Source: Gemmataceae bacterium
Lineage (GTDB): Bacteria > Planctomycetota > Planctomycetia > Gemmatales > Gemmataceae
Length of the DNA: 6,415 nucleotides
Assembly: GCA_947490035.1 (NCBI GenBank)
Contig: CANLGS010000258.1
Span: 1 to 6,415, forward strand
Direction of reading: 5' to 3'
Shown here: piece after piece, positions 1 to 6,078 of the stretch
Layout of the letters: every line of letters starts with the position of its first letter
Position numbering within the stretch: position 1 is the first letter of the stretch
Notes under the pieces: model-generated
Seen by the model: the letters and a program-made list of their open reading frames with translations, nothing else
Database searches by the model: none
What the model was told of the DNA's origin: nothing
Made by a program: the position numbers and the translations under genes

Positions 1-1
1 G

Positions 2-373
2 CGCGTGTTATTCCACCTCCAGCGGTACGGCGTACACGCGCCGCAACTGCTCGCATTCGGCCAGCGGCTCACCGGCCCAACTCGCGCCGAGTGGTTCGCG
101 CTGTACGAGGTTCCGCCCGGAGTGCCCTTGCGGATTTGGCGCCAGACGGCATCTTCCGTCGAGTGCCGCGCGCTCAGCGAGGAAGTCGCGCGCGCGGTGG
201 ACAAGTTGCACGCGGCGAGTTGCGTGCTCACCGACGCGCAGGCCGCGTTCGCGGTGTGCGACGGCCGCGTCAGCATCGCCGACCCGCGTGCGATTCGGAT
301 CGTAAGGCGCGTGAGTGATTCGACCCGCGCGAGTGACCACCGCGACGCGGCCCGACTGTTGGGAGCGGAATGA
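2..373 (+). CDS. Divergent kinase-fold (LPS kinase/InaA-like) protein, 5' end missing
   Basis: The frame is open to the left edge. A GTG at 5 is probably an internal valine, because the visible part looks like the second half of a kinase domain. Counting from that GTG, YEVPPGVPL (34-42) resembles a kinase hinge. The segment LHAASCVLTD (68-77) lines up without gaps on LHRRKVFHKD of the next gene, so Asp77 would be the catalytic Asp. ADP (92-94) matches the metal-binding IDLHR position of that gene. The catalytic-loop His is replaced (LTD instead of HKD), so activity may be altered. The stop codon overlaps the next start as ATGA (370-373), which implies one operon and translational coupling. 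I infer a role beside the WaaP-like kinase in modifying a cell-envelope glycolipid. Any other eukaryotic-like small-molecule kinase is possible because the N-terminal lobe is not visible. Confidence 0.7.
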   Translation, partial: RVLFHLQRYGVHAPQLLAFGQRLTGPTRAEWFALYEVPPGVPLRIWRQTASSVECRALSEEVARAVDKLHAASCVLTDAQAAFAVCDGRVSIADPRAIRIVRRVSDSTRASDHRDAARLLGAE

Positions 374-1329
374 ACGCGAACCCGCGAAGCAGTTCGACCA
401 GCCTCACCCGGCTCGCGCCGAAGGCGGGCGATCCGGTGTCGTCGCTGTGGCGCCGGCTGCGCCGCGGGGTGCGCTTACTCCGCCGCCAAGAGGACTGGGA
501 GCGGTTCGCCGGCGACGGCTGGGCCGAACGCGTCATGCATGTGCCGCTGACCGACCGCGAACACACAAAGCAGGGTCGTTCCATCGGGCGGAAGGTGTTC
601 ACCGACGGGCGCGACAAACTCAGCGTGTACCTGAAGCGGCACTACCGTTTGCCGTGGCTGCACGGGCTACTCGCGACGCTGATGCCGGGCCGCGCGTGGT
701 CGCCGGGGCTTCAGGAGTGGCAGCGCATCCGCTGGGCGCAGGAGCAAGGGTTCCCGGTCCCGCGGCCGGTCGCGGCCGGGCAGTTCGTCGGGCCGTGGGG
801 CAAACTGCAAGGCTTCCTCGCGGTCGAAGAACTGCACGGCATGTTGCCGCTTCACGAGGCGGTTCCTCGCGCGGCCCGTGCCCTCGACGCGCGCACCTTC
901 GCGAAGTGGAAGCGCGGGCTGACGGCCGAACTCGCGCGGCTCGCGCGCGAACTGCACCGCCGCAAGGTGTTCCACAAAGACCTGTACTTCTGCCACTTCT
1001 ACATCCCCGAATCGTTCACGCACTCGGTGCCGCCCGACTGGACGAACCGCGCCGTAATGATCGACCTGCACCGGCTGTCGCGGCACGCCATCGGCGGCGC
1101 GCTGTGGCAGGTGAAAGACCTCGCGCAACTGCTGTTCTCGTCGGAAGTCGAGGGCGTGACCGCGCGCGACCGCGTGCGGTTCTGGAAGCTGTACCGGCAG
1201 GACTGGCCCGCCGGGAAGCGTCCGGGCGCATGGCTGCGCCCGTTCGTGAGATGGAAGTGGGGCGCGTACCGCCGGCACAACCAGCGGCGGCCGAGCGCGG
1301 TGCCGTATGAACGGAAGAGCGCGGCGTGA
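370..1329 (+). CDS. waaP: WaaP/RfaP-family lipopolysaccharide core kinase
   Basis: This 319-aa protein belongs to the Kdo/WaaP lipopolysaccharide kinase family, which uses ATP to phosphorylate a core heptose or Kdo on the cytoplasmic side of the inner membrane. SVYLKRHYR (85-93) carries the likely ATP-binding Lys89, and Glu116 in the following helix may be its partner. HKDLYFCHFYI (202-212) is the catalytic loop with Asp204 and closely follows the E. coli WaaP loop (HRDCYICHF, from memory). IDLHRL (231-236) replaces the DFG motif, as is typical of this family, with Asp232 as metal ligand. The C-terminus is rich in Arg, Lys and Trp, suiting membrane-surface work. The length is somewhat above that of E. 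coli WaaP, through an N-terminal extension of about 40 residues. The ATG at 370 overlaps the upstream stop and has GGGAG at 361-365. The exact acceptor sugar cannot be read from sequence. Confidence 0.88.
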   Translation: MNANPRSSSTSLTRLAPKAGDPVSSLWRRLRRGVRLLRRQEDWERFAGDGWAERVMHVPLTDREHTKQGRSIGRKVFTDGRDKLSVYLKRHYRLPWLHGLLATLMPGRAWSPGLQEWQRIRWAQEQGFPVPRPVAAGQFVGPWGKLQGFLAVEELHGMLPLHEAVPRAARALDARTFAKWKRGLTAELARLARELHRRKVFHKDLYFCHFYIPESFTHSVPPDWTNRAVMIDLHRLSRHAIGGALWQVKDLAQLLFSSEVEGVTARDRVRFWKLYRQDWPAGKRPGAWLRPFVRWKWGAYRRHNQRRPSAVPYERKSAA

Positions 1330-1334
1330 AGCAA

Positions 1335-1478
1335 GTTTGTAGTGACCCGCTTCAGCGGGTCTCTTTACTCTGGTGGCACAGACATTCCTGTCTGTGTGCC
1401 GGATCGATCACGGCCACAGACAGGAATGTCTGTGCCACAAAACCAGATACAGACCCGCTGAAGCGGGTCACTACGAAC
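1335..1478. repeat. Outer inverted repeat of a nested palindromic element (REP/MITE-like)
   Basis: Arms 1335-1362 and 1451-1478 are reverse complements over 28 bp with one mismatch (1338/1475, a G-U type pair in RNA); 1339-1362/1451-1474 is a perfect 24 bp. Each arm is itself a hairpin, GACCCGCT-tc-AGCGGGTC, with an 8-bp stem and a 2-nt loop. The element fills most of the gap between the kinase and the glycosyltransferase and contains no gene. It resembles a non-autonomous REP-like or REPIN-like element; that assignment is inference. Confidence 0.9.
1373..1438. repeat. Inner inverted repeat nested inside the outer element
   Basis: Arms 1373-1396 and 1415-1438 are perfect 24-bp reverse complements. 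Each contains a smaller hairpin, CAGACA-ttcc-TGTCTG or its complement. The 18-nt loop can pair further (GCCG 1398-1401 with CGGC 1411-1414) and holds the palindrome GATCGATC (1402-1409) at the exact centre. Its family sequence differs from the outer arms, so two repeat types are nested here. Confidence 0.9.
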
Positions 1479-1484
1479 GGTACC

Positions 1485-1488
1485 GGAG
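1485..1488 (+). promoter_or_regulatory. Shine-Dalgarno GGAG for the glycosyltransferase
   Basis: GGAG lies 9 nt before the ATG at 1498, just outside the palindromic element. It supports that ATG over longer in-frame or alternative starts and contrasts with the two later genes, which have no such site. Confidence 0.6.
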
Positions 1489-1497
1489 ACGGGCGGT

Positions 1498-2667
1498 ATG
1501 GACATCGCACTGTGTTACGAGAGCGTGCTGCCGGCCCGCGGCGGCGCCGAGACCTACCTCGGCGACCTCGCGCGGCGGCTCGCGCGCGACGGCCACGCGG
1601 TTCACCTGTACGCCTCGCGATGGGACGCCAACGCGCTCCCGACCGCGACGCACTTCCACCGCATCGACGTGCCCGGCGGCCCGCGATTCCTCCGCCCGTG
1701 GCGGTTCGGCGCCGCGTGCGAAGCGGCGCTGAAACAGAACCGCCACGACGTGAGCATCGGCTTCGACAAGACGTGGGGCCAGGACATCCTCTACCCGCAA
1801 GGCGGGCTGCACGCCGCGAGCGCCGCGCACAACCTCCTGAAGTTCCCCGACGCGCTTTCGCGCGGGGTCGCGGCGCTCGGCAAGTGGCTCGACCCGGCCG
1901 CGTGGTCGTTCGCGCGCCTCGAACGCAAGCAGTATCTGGGGCCGAACAAGCCCATCATCGTCGTGAACAGCTTCATGGTGCAGCGGCACTTCGAGCAGTA
2001 TTACGGCGTGCCGCCGGAGTCGGTGCGCGTGGTGCGCAGCGCCATCGACCCGATGCGGTTCGCCGCCGACGACCGCCTGAAGCGCCGGCACGACGAGCGC
2101 GGCCGGTGGATGGTGTTCCCGGAAGAAACGGTCGGGCTGTTCGTCGCGATGAACTACCGCCTGAAGGGGCTGTCGCCGCTTCTGCACGCGCTCAAGCTGG
2201 TGCCGCGCGACAGGCCGTTCCGCCTCGTCGTGGTCGGGCACCCGAAGTTCGGGCGGTATCAGCGCGAGGCAGAGAAGCTCGGCGTGTCGGACCGCGTCGT
2301 GTTCCTCGGTCACCGCGACGATCCGAAGAACTGCTACTTCGGGGCGGACTTCCTCGTCCACCCGACGTTCTACGACCCGTGTTCGCTGGTCGCACTGGAA
2401 TCGCTCGCGTGCGGGCTGCCGGTGGTCACCACGAAGTACAACGGCGCGAGCGAACTGCTCACGCCGCCCACGGATGGCGCGGTGATCGACACGCCGCACG
2501 CCGCGAAGGAACTGGCCGCGGCGATGTACCGGTTCACGGACCGCACCTACCGCGCGGAGGCGTCGAGCGCCGCGCGCCAGACCGGCGCGAAGTGGACCTT
2601 CGAGCACCACTACCAGGCGCTGCTGAACGTGTTCGGCGAGGTACGCAAGACGAAGATGGCGGCCTGA
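1498..2667 (+). CDS. GT4 glycosyltransferase, WaaG/RfaG-like
   Basis: This 389-aa GT-B-fold retaining glycosyltransferase (GT4) transfers a sugar from a nucleotide donor onto an acceptor at the cytoplasmic membrane. The N-terminal domain has the glycine-rich acceptor/donor loop ARGGAE (13-18). GFDK (88-91) corresponds to GFNK in E. coli WaaG (from memory). In the C-terminal domain, MNYRLKG (218-224) offers Arg221 and Lys223 for donor phosphates, VVVGHPK (244-250) is a core strand, and DPCSLVALESLACG (293-306) is the EX7E motif with Asp293 in place of the first Glu and Glu301 as the second. There is no signal peptide or membrane segment. Position behind two kinase genes of the LPS type argues for addition of a core sugar, as WaaG does in enterobacteria. 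Other GT4 acceptors such as exopolysaccharide cannot be excluded. Confidence 0.85.
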   Translation: MDIALCYESVLPARGGAETYLGDLARRLARDGHAVHLYASRWDANALPTATHFHRIDVPGGPRFLRPWRFGAACEAALKQNRHDVSIGFDKTWGQDILYPQGGLHAASAAHNLLKFPDALSRGVAALGKWLDPAAWSFARLERKQYLGPNKPIIVVNSFMVQRHFEQYYGVPPESVRVVRSAIDPMRFAADDRLKRRHDERGRWMVFPEETVGLFVAMNYRLKGLSPLLHALKLVPRDRPFRLVVVGHPKFGRYQREAEKLGVSDRVVFLGHRDDPKNCYFGADFLVHPTFYDPCSLVALESLACGLPVVTTKYNGASELLTPPTDGAVIDTPHAAKELAAAMYRFTDRTYRAEASSAARQTGAKWTFEHHYQALLNVFGEVRKTKMAA

Positions 2668-2687
2668 GTAAAGCGAAGACGACCCAC

Positions 2688-2818
2688 AGAAGAAGAGCCG
2701 CAGATAACGCAGAGGACGCAGATCAAGACAGCAGAGAAGAGTTGAAGACAGTTCTTCAGAACACTCTTTCTCTTCTGTCTTGATCTGCGTCCTCTGCGTT
2801 ATCTGCGGCTCTTCTTCT
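2688..2818. repeat. 44-bp perfect inverted repeat with 9-bp internal periodicity
   Basis: Arms 2688-2731 and 2775-2818 are perfect reverse complements. After one mismatch (2732/2774) six more base pairs form (2733-2738/2768-2773), leaving a 29-nt loop with a small GTTCT/AGAAC stem (2751-2755/2758-2762). Each arm contains three imperfect 9-bp units, CGCAGATAA, CGCAGAGGA and CGCAGATCA (2699-2725 on the left arm). No T-run follows, so it is not a classical intrinsic terminator, but the RNA would be a long duplex and a plausible RNase III target. It occupies most of the 170-bp gap; no gene is seen there. Confidence 0.93.
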
Positions 2819-2825
2819 TCGCCCC

Positions 2826-2831
2826 TACAAT
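2826..2831 (+). promoter_or_regulatory. Putative -10 element (TACAAT) of a leaderless thiO transcript
   Basis: TACAAT matches the -10 consensus at 5 of 6 positions and ends 6 nt before the ATG at 2838. Transcription would start at or next to the A of the start codon. No Shine-Dalgarno sequence is present, the leader being pyrimidine-rich, and no convincing -35 is visible because the repeat arm lies there. Confidence 0.45.
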
Positions 2832-2837
2832 CTCTGC

Positions 2838-3959
2838 ATGTCTCACCCAGACGTGGCGATCATCGGCGGCGGGATCATCGGCCTCACCTCGGCTTACTTT
2901 CTCGCGCGCGCCGGCGCGTCGGTCGCGGTGTGCGACCGCGGCGACCTCGGCCGCGAAGCGTCGTGGGCCGGGGCCGGGATCATCCCGCCGGGCAACCCGG
3001 ACCGCGCCGCCACTCCCATCGACAAACTCCGCGGCATCGGCTCGGTGCGCTTCGCGGAGGTCTCTTCCGAACTGCGCGACCTCACCGGCATCGACAACGG
3101 CTACCGGCGCTGCGGCGGCATCGAGTTCCTCACGGCCGAAGACGCGGGCGTGCCCGATGTGTGGCGCGCCGAAGGGATCGCCTTCGAGCGCCTCACCCTC
3201 GCGGACGCGAAGACGCTCGAACCGCTCGGCGATGTCGAAGGCGAACCGCACTTGCTCCCCGGTTGCGCGCAGGTGCGGAACCCGTGGCACCTGCGCGCAC
3301 TCATCGCCGCGTGCGAGCGCGTTGGCGTGCGACTTCACCCTCACACCGGCGCGGAAGGGTGGCACTTCGAGGGCGGTCGCGTGTCGGCGGTGTGCCTCGC
3401 GAACGGCGACCGCGTGACCGCGAACCGCTACCTGCTCGCGGCCGGCGCGTGGAGCGAATCGCTGCTGCGTCCGCTCGGACACACGCCGCACGTCCACCCG
3501 GTTCGCGGGCAGGTCGCGCTATTAAAGGGTGAAAGTTGTTCGCGCGTGCTGATGCTCGGCAAGCGGTACATCGTGCCGCGCGGCGACGGCCTCACGCTCA
3601 TTGGGTCTACCGAAGAACCGGAAGCCGGCTTCGAGAAGCGCACCACCGATCAAGGCATCGAAGGGTTGCTCGCGTTCGCGCGCCGGACGGTTCCGCCACT
3701 CGCGAACGCGGCGCTCGAAACCGCGTGGGCCGGGTTGCGGCCCGGTTCGCGCGATGGGTTGCCGTTCATCGGCGCCGTGCCTGGCTGGAACAACGTGTTC
3801 GTCGCGGCGGGACACTTCCGCGCCGGCGTGCAACTCTCCATCGGCACCGCGCAGGCGATTACCGAGTTGCTGACAGGGAAGCCGACGTGCGTGGATTTGC
3901 AGGCGTTCGCGCTGGATCGCAAGCCACAGGCGAATGCGAAGAGCGCATTTCGTAGTTAG
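2838..3959 (+). CDS. thiO: Glycine oxidase ThiO (FAD-dependent)
   Basis: This 373-aa flavoenzyme of the D-amino-acid oxidase family oxidises glycine with O2 to iminoacetate (dehydroglycine), releasing H2O2. The imine feeds ThiG-dependent synthesis of the thiamine thiazole ring in the cytosol. The Rossmann FAD motif GGGIIG is at 10-15, followed by EASWAGAGIIPPG (40-52), characteristic of ThiO. Substrate residues known in Bacillus subtilis ThiO (Tyr246, Arg302 and Arg329, from memory) have counterparts at Tyr244 (KRYIVPR), Arg301 (WAGLRPGSRDGLP) and Arg328 (GHFRAG). The length is normal for the family. The ATG at 2838 places the FAD motif at the expected distance from the N-terminus and has no Shine-Dalgarno. 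The last codons and stop abut a heptamer repeat, so the extreme C-terminus may have been altered. No thiS, thiG or thiE lies in the window; a related D-amino-acid oxidase is a less likely reading. Confidence 0.9.
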   Translation: MSHPDVAIIGGGIIGLTSAYFLARAGASVAVCDRGDLGREASWAGAGIIPPGNPDRAATPIDKLRGIGSVRFAEVSSELRDLTGIDNGYRRCGGIEFLTAEDAGVPDVWRAEGIAFERLTLADAKTLEPLGDVEGEPHLLPGCAQVRNPWHLRALIAACERVGVRLHPHTGAEGWHFEGGRVSAVCLANGDRVTANRYLLAAGAWSESLLRPLGHTPHVHPVRGQVALLKGESCSRVLMLGKRYIVPRGDGLTLIGSTEEPEAGFEKRTTDQGIEGLLAFARRTVPPLANAALETAWAGLRPGSRDGLPFIGAVPGWNNVFVAAGHFRAGVQLSIGTAQAITELLTGKPTCVDLQAFALDRKPQANAKSAFRS

Positions 3960-4060
3960 TGTTTGGTGTTTGGTGTTTGGTGTTTGGGTCGTGCCACTCC
4001 GGTCGCTGACGCTCCCGGCTCGCCAAAACACGAAACACGACACACCAAACACCAAACACT
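3958..4060. repeat. Inverted heptamer-array element
   Basis: Arms 3958-3976 and 4042-4060 are perfect 19-bp reverse complements. The pairing continues to 3987/4031 with three mismatches, 27 of 30 in total. The arms are heptamer arrays, TGTTTGG on the left and ACCAAAC-type units on the right, around a GC-rich core (about 3988-4022) that contains CCGG at 3999-4002 and 4015-4018. It starts inside the thiO stop codon and fills the 117-bp gap; no gene is seen there. Confidence 0.9.
3960..3987 (+). repeat. Four perfect tandem TGTTTGG heptamers
   Basis: TGTTTGG occurs four times without interruption at 3960, 3967, 3974 and 3981. The opposite arm carries a decayed array in the reverse orientation: CCAAAAC, ACGAAAC, ACGACAC, ACCAAAC, ACCAAAC from 4023 to 4057. 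Low-complexity heptamers of this sort may vary in copy number by slippage. Confidence 0.95.
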
Positions 4061-4064
4061 TCCC

Positions 4065-4070
4065 AATAAT
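4065..4070 (+). promoter_or_regulatory. Putative -10 element (AATAAT) of a leaderless GTPase transcript
   Basis: AATAAT matches TATAAT at 5 of 6 positions and ends 6 nt before the ATG at 4077, the same spacing as at thiO. The intervening ACCCCC is not a ribosome binding site. No clear -35 is visible. Confidence 0.4.
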
Positions 4071-4076
4071 ACCCCC

Positions 4077-5975
4077 ATGCAACCGACCGAACACCGCTCG
4101 GCCGTGGGCCAGTTGGCCGACGACCTCCGCTGGCTCGAAGACCACTGCCGCCGACAGCCGGAGTTGGCCGCGCACGCTGGCACGCTGCGGCTTGCAAGCG
4201 CGCTCACCCGGAATGTCATCGGCCCGTTCCTCGAAGGCCAGCCGGCGCGCCCGTTGCACGTCTGCGTCGTCGGCGGGGCCGGCGCGGGCAAGAGCACCGT
4301 CGTCAACTTCCTCGCGGGCGCGAAGGTCGCGGAAGCGAACCCGCAAGCCGGGTTCACGCGACACCCGACCGCGTTCCTGCCGCCCGGACGCGGCTTCCAG
4401 TGGCCCAGCTACATCGGCTTCATGGGACCGCTGCACCGGCTCACGTCCGACAAGCCCGCGAACGCCGATGAAGACGTGTACGCGGTGAAGCGCATTCCGG
4501 TACCTACCAGCGCGAACGAGAAGTACGCGCACCCGCTCGGCGAGTTCGTCATCTGGGACTGCCCCGACATGACGACGTGGGCGTCCGAAGGCTACGTCGC
4601 GCGGCTGATGGAAGTGGCGGCGCTCTCCGATGTCATCGTGTACGTCGCGTCCGACGAGCGCTACAACGACGCCGTGCCGACCGAGTTCCTTCACCTGCTG
4701 GTGAAGGCCGGCAAAGCGGTCGTCGTCGCGCTCACGAAGATGCGTGCGCAGGACGCCGACGCGTTCATCGAACACTTCAAGCAGGAGATTCTGGGGCGCC
4801 TGCCGAAGATGCCCAACGGCGAAACGCCCGCCGTGCCGGTCGTCGCGATCCCGCACCTGAGCGTCGCCGATCGCACCGACCCGACCGGCGCCGGCGCGAA
4901 GTACCGCGTCCAGTTGCTCAATCAAATCCTCGTGCAGTGCGAATCGGACGACCTGACGCGCGCCCGCACGGTCACCAACGCGGCGAAGTACCTCAGCACC
5001 GCCGGCGACGGTCTCTTGGATGTCGCGCGACGCGACCTCGCGGAGTTGGATTCGTGGAAGACGGCGGTGAACGCGGGTCGCGTCGCGTTCGAGGACCGCT
5101 ACCGCCGCGAGTACCTTTCGGGCGAACAGTTCCGCCGCTTCGACCGCTTCCGCGAACGGCTCACCGACCTGCTTGAGCTGCCCGGTGCGGGGCGCGTGCT
5201 CGGCGGCGTGTTCTGGGCACTGCGCTCGCCGTACCGCTGGACGCGCGACTACGTTTTCGGGCTGGTCGCGCGGCCCGACGTGCTGAACCTGTCCGAGCAA
5301 ACGGTGCTGACCGGCGCGCTGACGAGCTGGCTCGACACGCTCCAGGCTGAGTCGCTGCGCAAGGCGAGCACGCAGCCGCAGTCGCTGTGGCGGCAGATCG
5401 CGGTGCGGTTCGACTCGGAACTCGGCCCGCAGGCGCGCGACCGGTTCGCGACCGACTTCCGCGGCTTTGAATTGAAGGAATCCGAAGACCTGGAGCAAGC
5501 CGGCAAAGCCCTCGTCGATGGTCTGGAGAAAAACCTGACGCTGCTGTACACGCTCCGCGGCGGCAAGTTCGCGCTCGACCTCGTCGTCATCGGCAGTGCG
5601 GTGTGGTTCACCTGGCCGCCGGGTTGGTACCTGCTGCTCATCCCTTTGAGCGTGTCCGCGTCGCACCAGTTCACGGAGCTTGCGACGCGCGCCGTGGCGG
5701 AGGGCGCGCGTCATCGCGTCCGCTCGCACCGCGAATCGCTCGTGACGGGTTCGCTGTCCGTGCCGCTGGCGGCGTGGCTCGCGGAGTGGCCGACGACCGG
5801 CGGCACGTCGTTCGAGAAGTTGCAACAGGTGTTGCGCCGCGTGCCCGATTCGATCCGCGCGATGGAAGCGCGCGTGACGGCGAAGGTCGCCGAGATGACG
5901 AAGCCGAAGGCGCCGGTTTTGCCCTCTCCCCTTGCGGGAGAGGGTGGCGGCGCTTCGCCGACGGGTGAGGGGTAA
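4077..5975 (+). CDS. Large P-loop GTPase with C-terminal hydrophobic hairpin (dynamin-like?)
   Basis: The protein has 632 aa. VVGGAGAGKST (64-74) is a clear P-loop (G1, Lys72). FTRHPT (93-98) supplies a G2-type Thr, DCPD (161-164) stands at G3 where DxxG is usual, and TKMR (220-223) stands at G4 where TKxD is usual. A charged, mostly helical region (about 290-490) follows. Then comes a hydrophobic hairpin (about 498-513 and 518-529, split by PPGW), which could insert into or contact membrane. The last 19 residues are encoded by a palindromic repeat. A TTG at 3963 would give a longer frame, but that extension is repeat sequence, so I chose the ATG at 4077. The architecture (G domain, helical stalk, membrane hairpin) recalls dynamin-like or Era/septin-class GTPases, but this is inference; precise function unknown. 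A P-loop GTPase paralogue follows 103 bp downstream. Confidence 0.85.
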   Translation: MQPTEHRSAVGQLADDLRWLEDHCRRQPELAAHAGTLRLASALTRNVIGPFLEGQPARPLHVCVVGGAGAGKSTVVNFLAGAKVAEANPQAGFTRHPTAFLPPGRGFQWPSYIGFMGPLHRLTSDKPANADEDVYAVKRIPVPTSANEKYAHPLGEFVIWDCPDMTTWASEGYVARLMEVAALSDVIVYVASDERYNDAVPTEFLHLLVKAGKAVVVALTKMRAQDADAFIEHFKQEILGRLPKMPNGETPAVPVVAIPHLSVADRTDPTGAGAKYRVQLLNQILVQCESDDLTRARTVTNAAKYLSTAGDGLLDVARRDLAELDSWKTAVNAGRVAFEDRYRREYLSGEQFRRFDRFRERLTDLLELPGAGRVLGGVFWALRSPYRWTRDYVFGLVARPDVLNLSEQTVLTGALTSWLDTLQAESLRKASTQPQSLWRQIAVRFDSELGPQARDRFATDFRGFELKESEDLEQAGKALVDGLEKNLTLLYTLRGGKFALDLVVIGSAVWFTWPPGWYLLLIPLSVSASHQFTELATRAVAEGARHRVRSHRESLVTGSLSVPLAAWLAEWPTTGGTSFEKLQQVLRRVPDSIRAMEARVTAKVAEMTKPKAPVLPSPLAGEGGGASPTGEG

Positions 5976-6053
5976 GGCTCAACGCGCGTGAAGTCTCACC
6001 CCTCACCCCGCCGCGAAGCGCGGCACCCCTCTCCCGCAAGGGGAGAGGGCAAA
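5918..6053. repeat. 136-bp near-palindrome overlapping the GTPase 3' end
   Basis: Arms 5918-5944 and 6027-6053 are perfect 27-bp reverse complements. Symmetry continues with scattered mismatches to the exact centre, the 8-bp palindrome ACGCGCGT (5982-5989). Each outer arm is also a hairpin, CCCTCTCCC-5 nt-GGGAGAGGG. The left half encodes the GTPase C-terminus and its TAA stop (5973-5975); the right half is intergenic. I recall similar CCCTCTCCC-type palindromes as dispersed repeats in several bacterial phyla but cannot verify copy number here. Confidence 0.93.
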
Positions 6054-6078
6054 GACAAAACACGGAGCCGCCAACCGC

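Noticed and set aside
1471..2610. 379-codon open frame on the - strand
   Set aside because: It is antisense to the GT4 gene, starts within the nested palindrome region and shows no domain motifs; it is a codon-bias shadow.
1326..2783. 485-codon + strand frame spanning the first palindrome
   Set aside because: It runs through the repeat and then out of frame across the GT4 gene, giving an Arg-rich, motif-free product.
2688..2820. CRISPR-like or tandem array from the CGCAGA units
   Set aside because: The units are only 9 bp with no spacers, and the two sets are inverted arms of one hairpin.
3933..3949. AATGCG/CGCATT stem in the last thiO codons
   Set aside because: A 6-bp stem with a 5-nt loop is too small to distinguish from chance in this sequence.
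3963..4076. Upstream TTG extension of the first GTPase
   Set aside because: The extra 38 codons are translated heptamer repeat and core sequence. The ATG at 4077 gives a sensible N-terminus.
3522..5825. 767-codon open frame on the - strand
   Set aside because: It lies antisense to thiO and the first GTPase, both with clear family motifs. It reads through the heptamer repeat and is Arg-rich without recognisable domains. Long antisense frames are expected in GC-rich coding DNA.
5918..6060. Intrinsic terminator after the first GTPase
   Set aside because: The hairpins are strong, but no T-run follows on the + strand; the 3' flank is A-rich. The second GTPase follows on the same strand.
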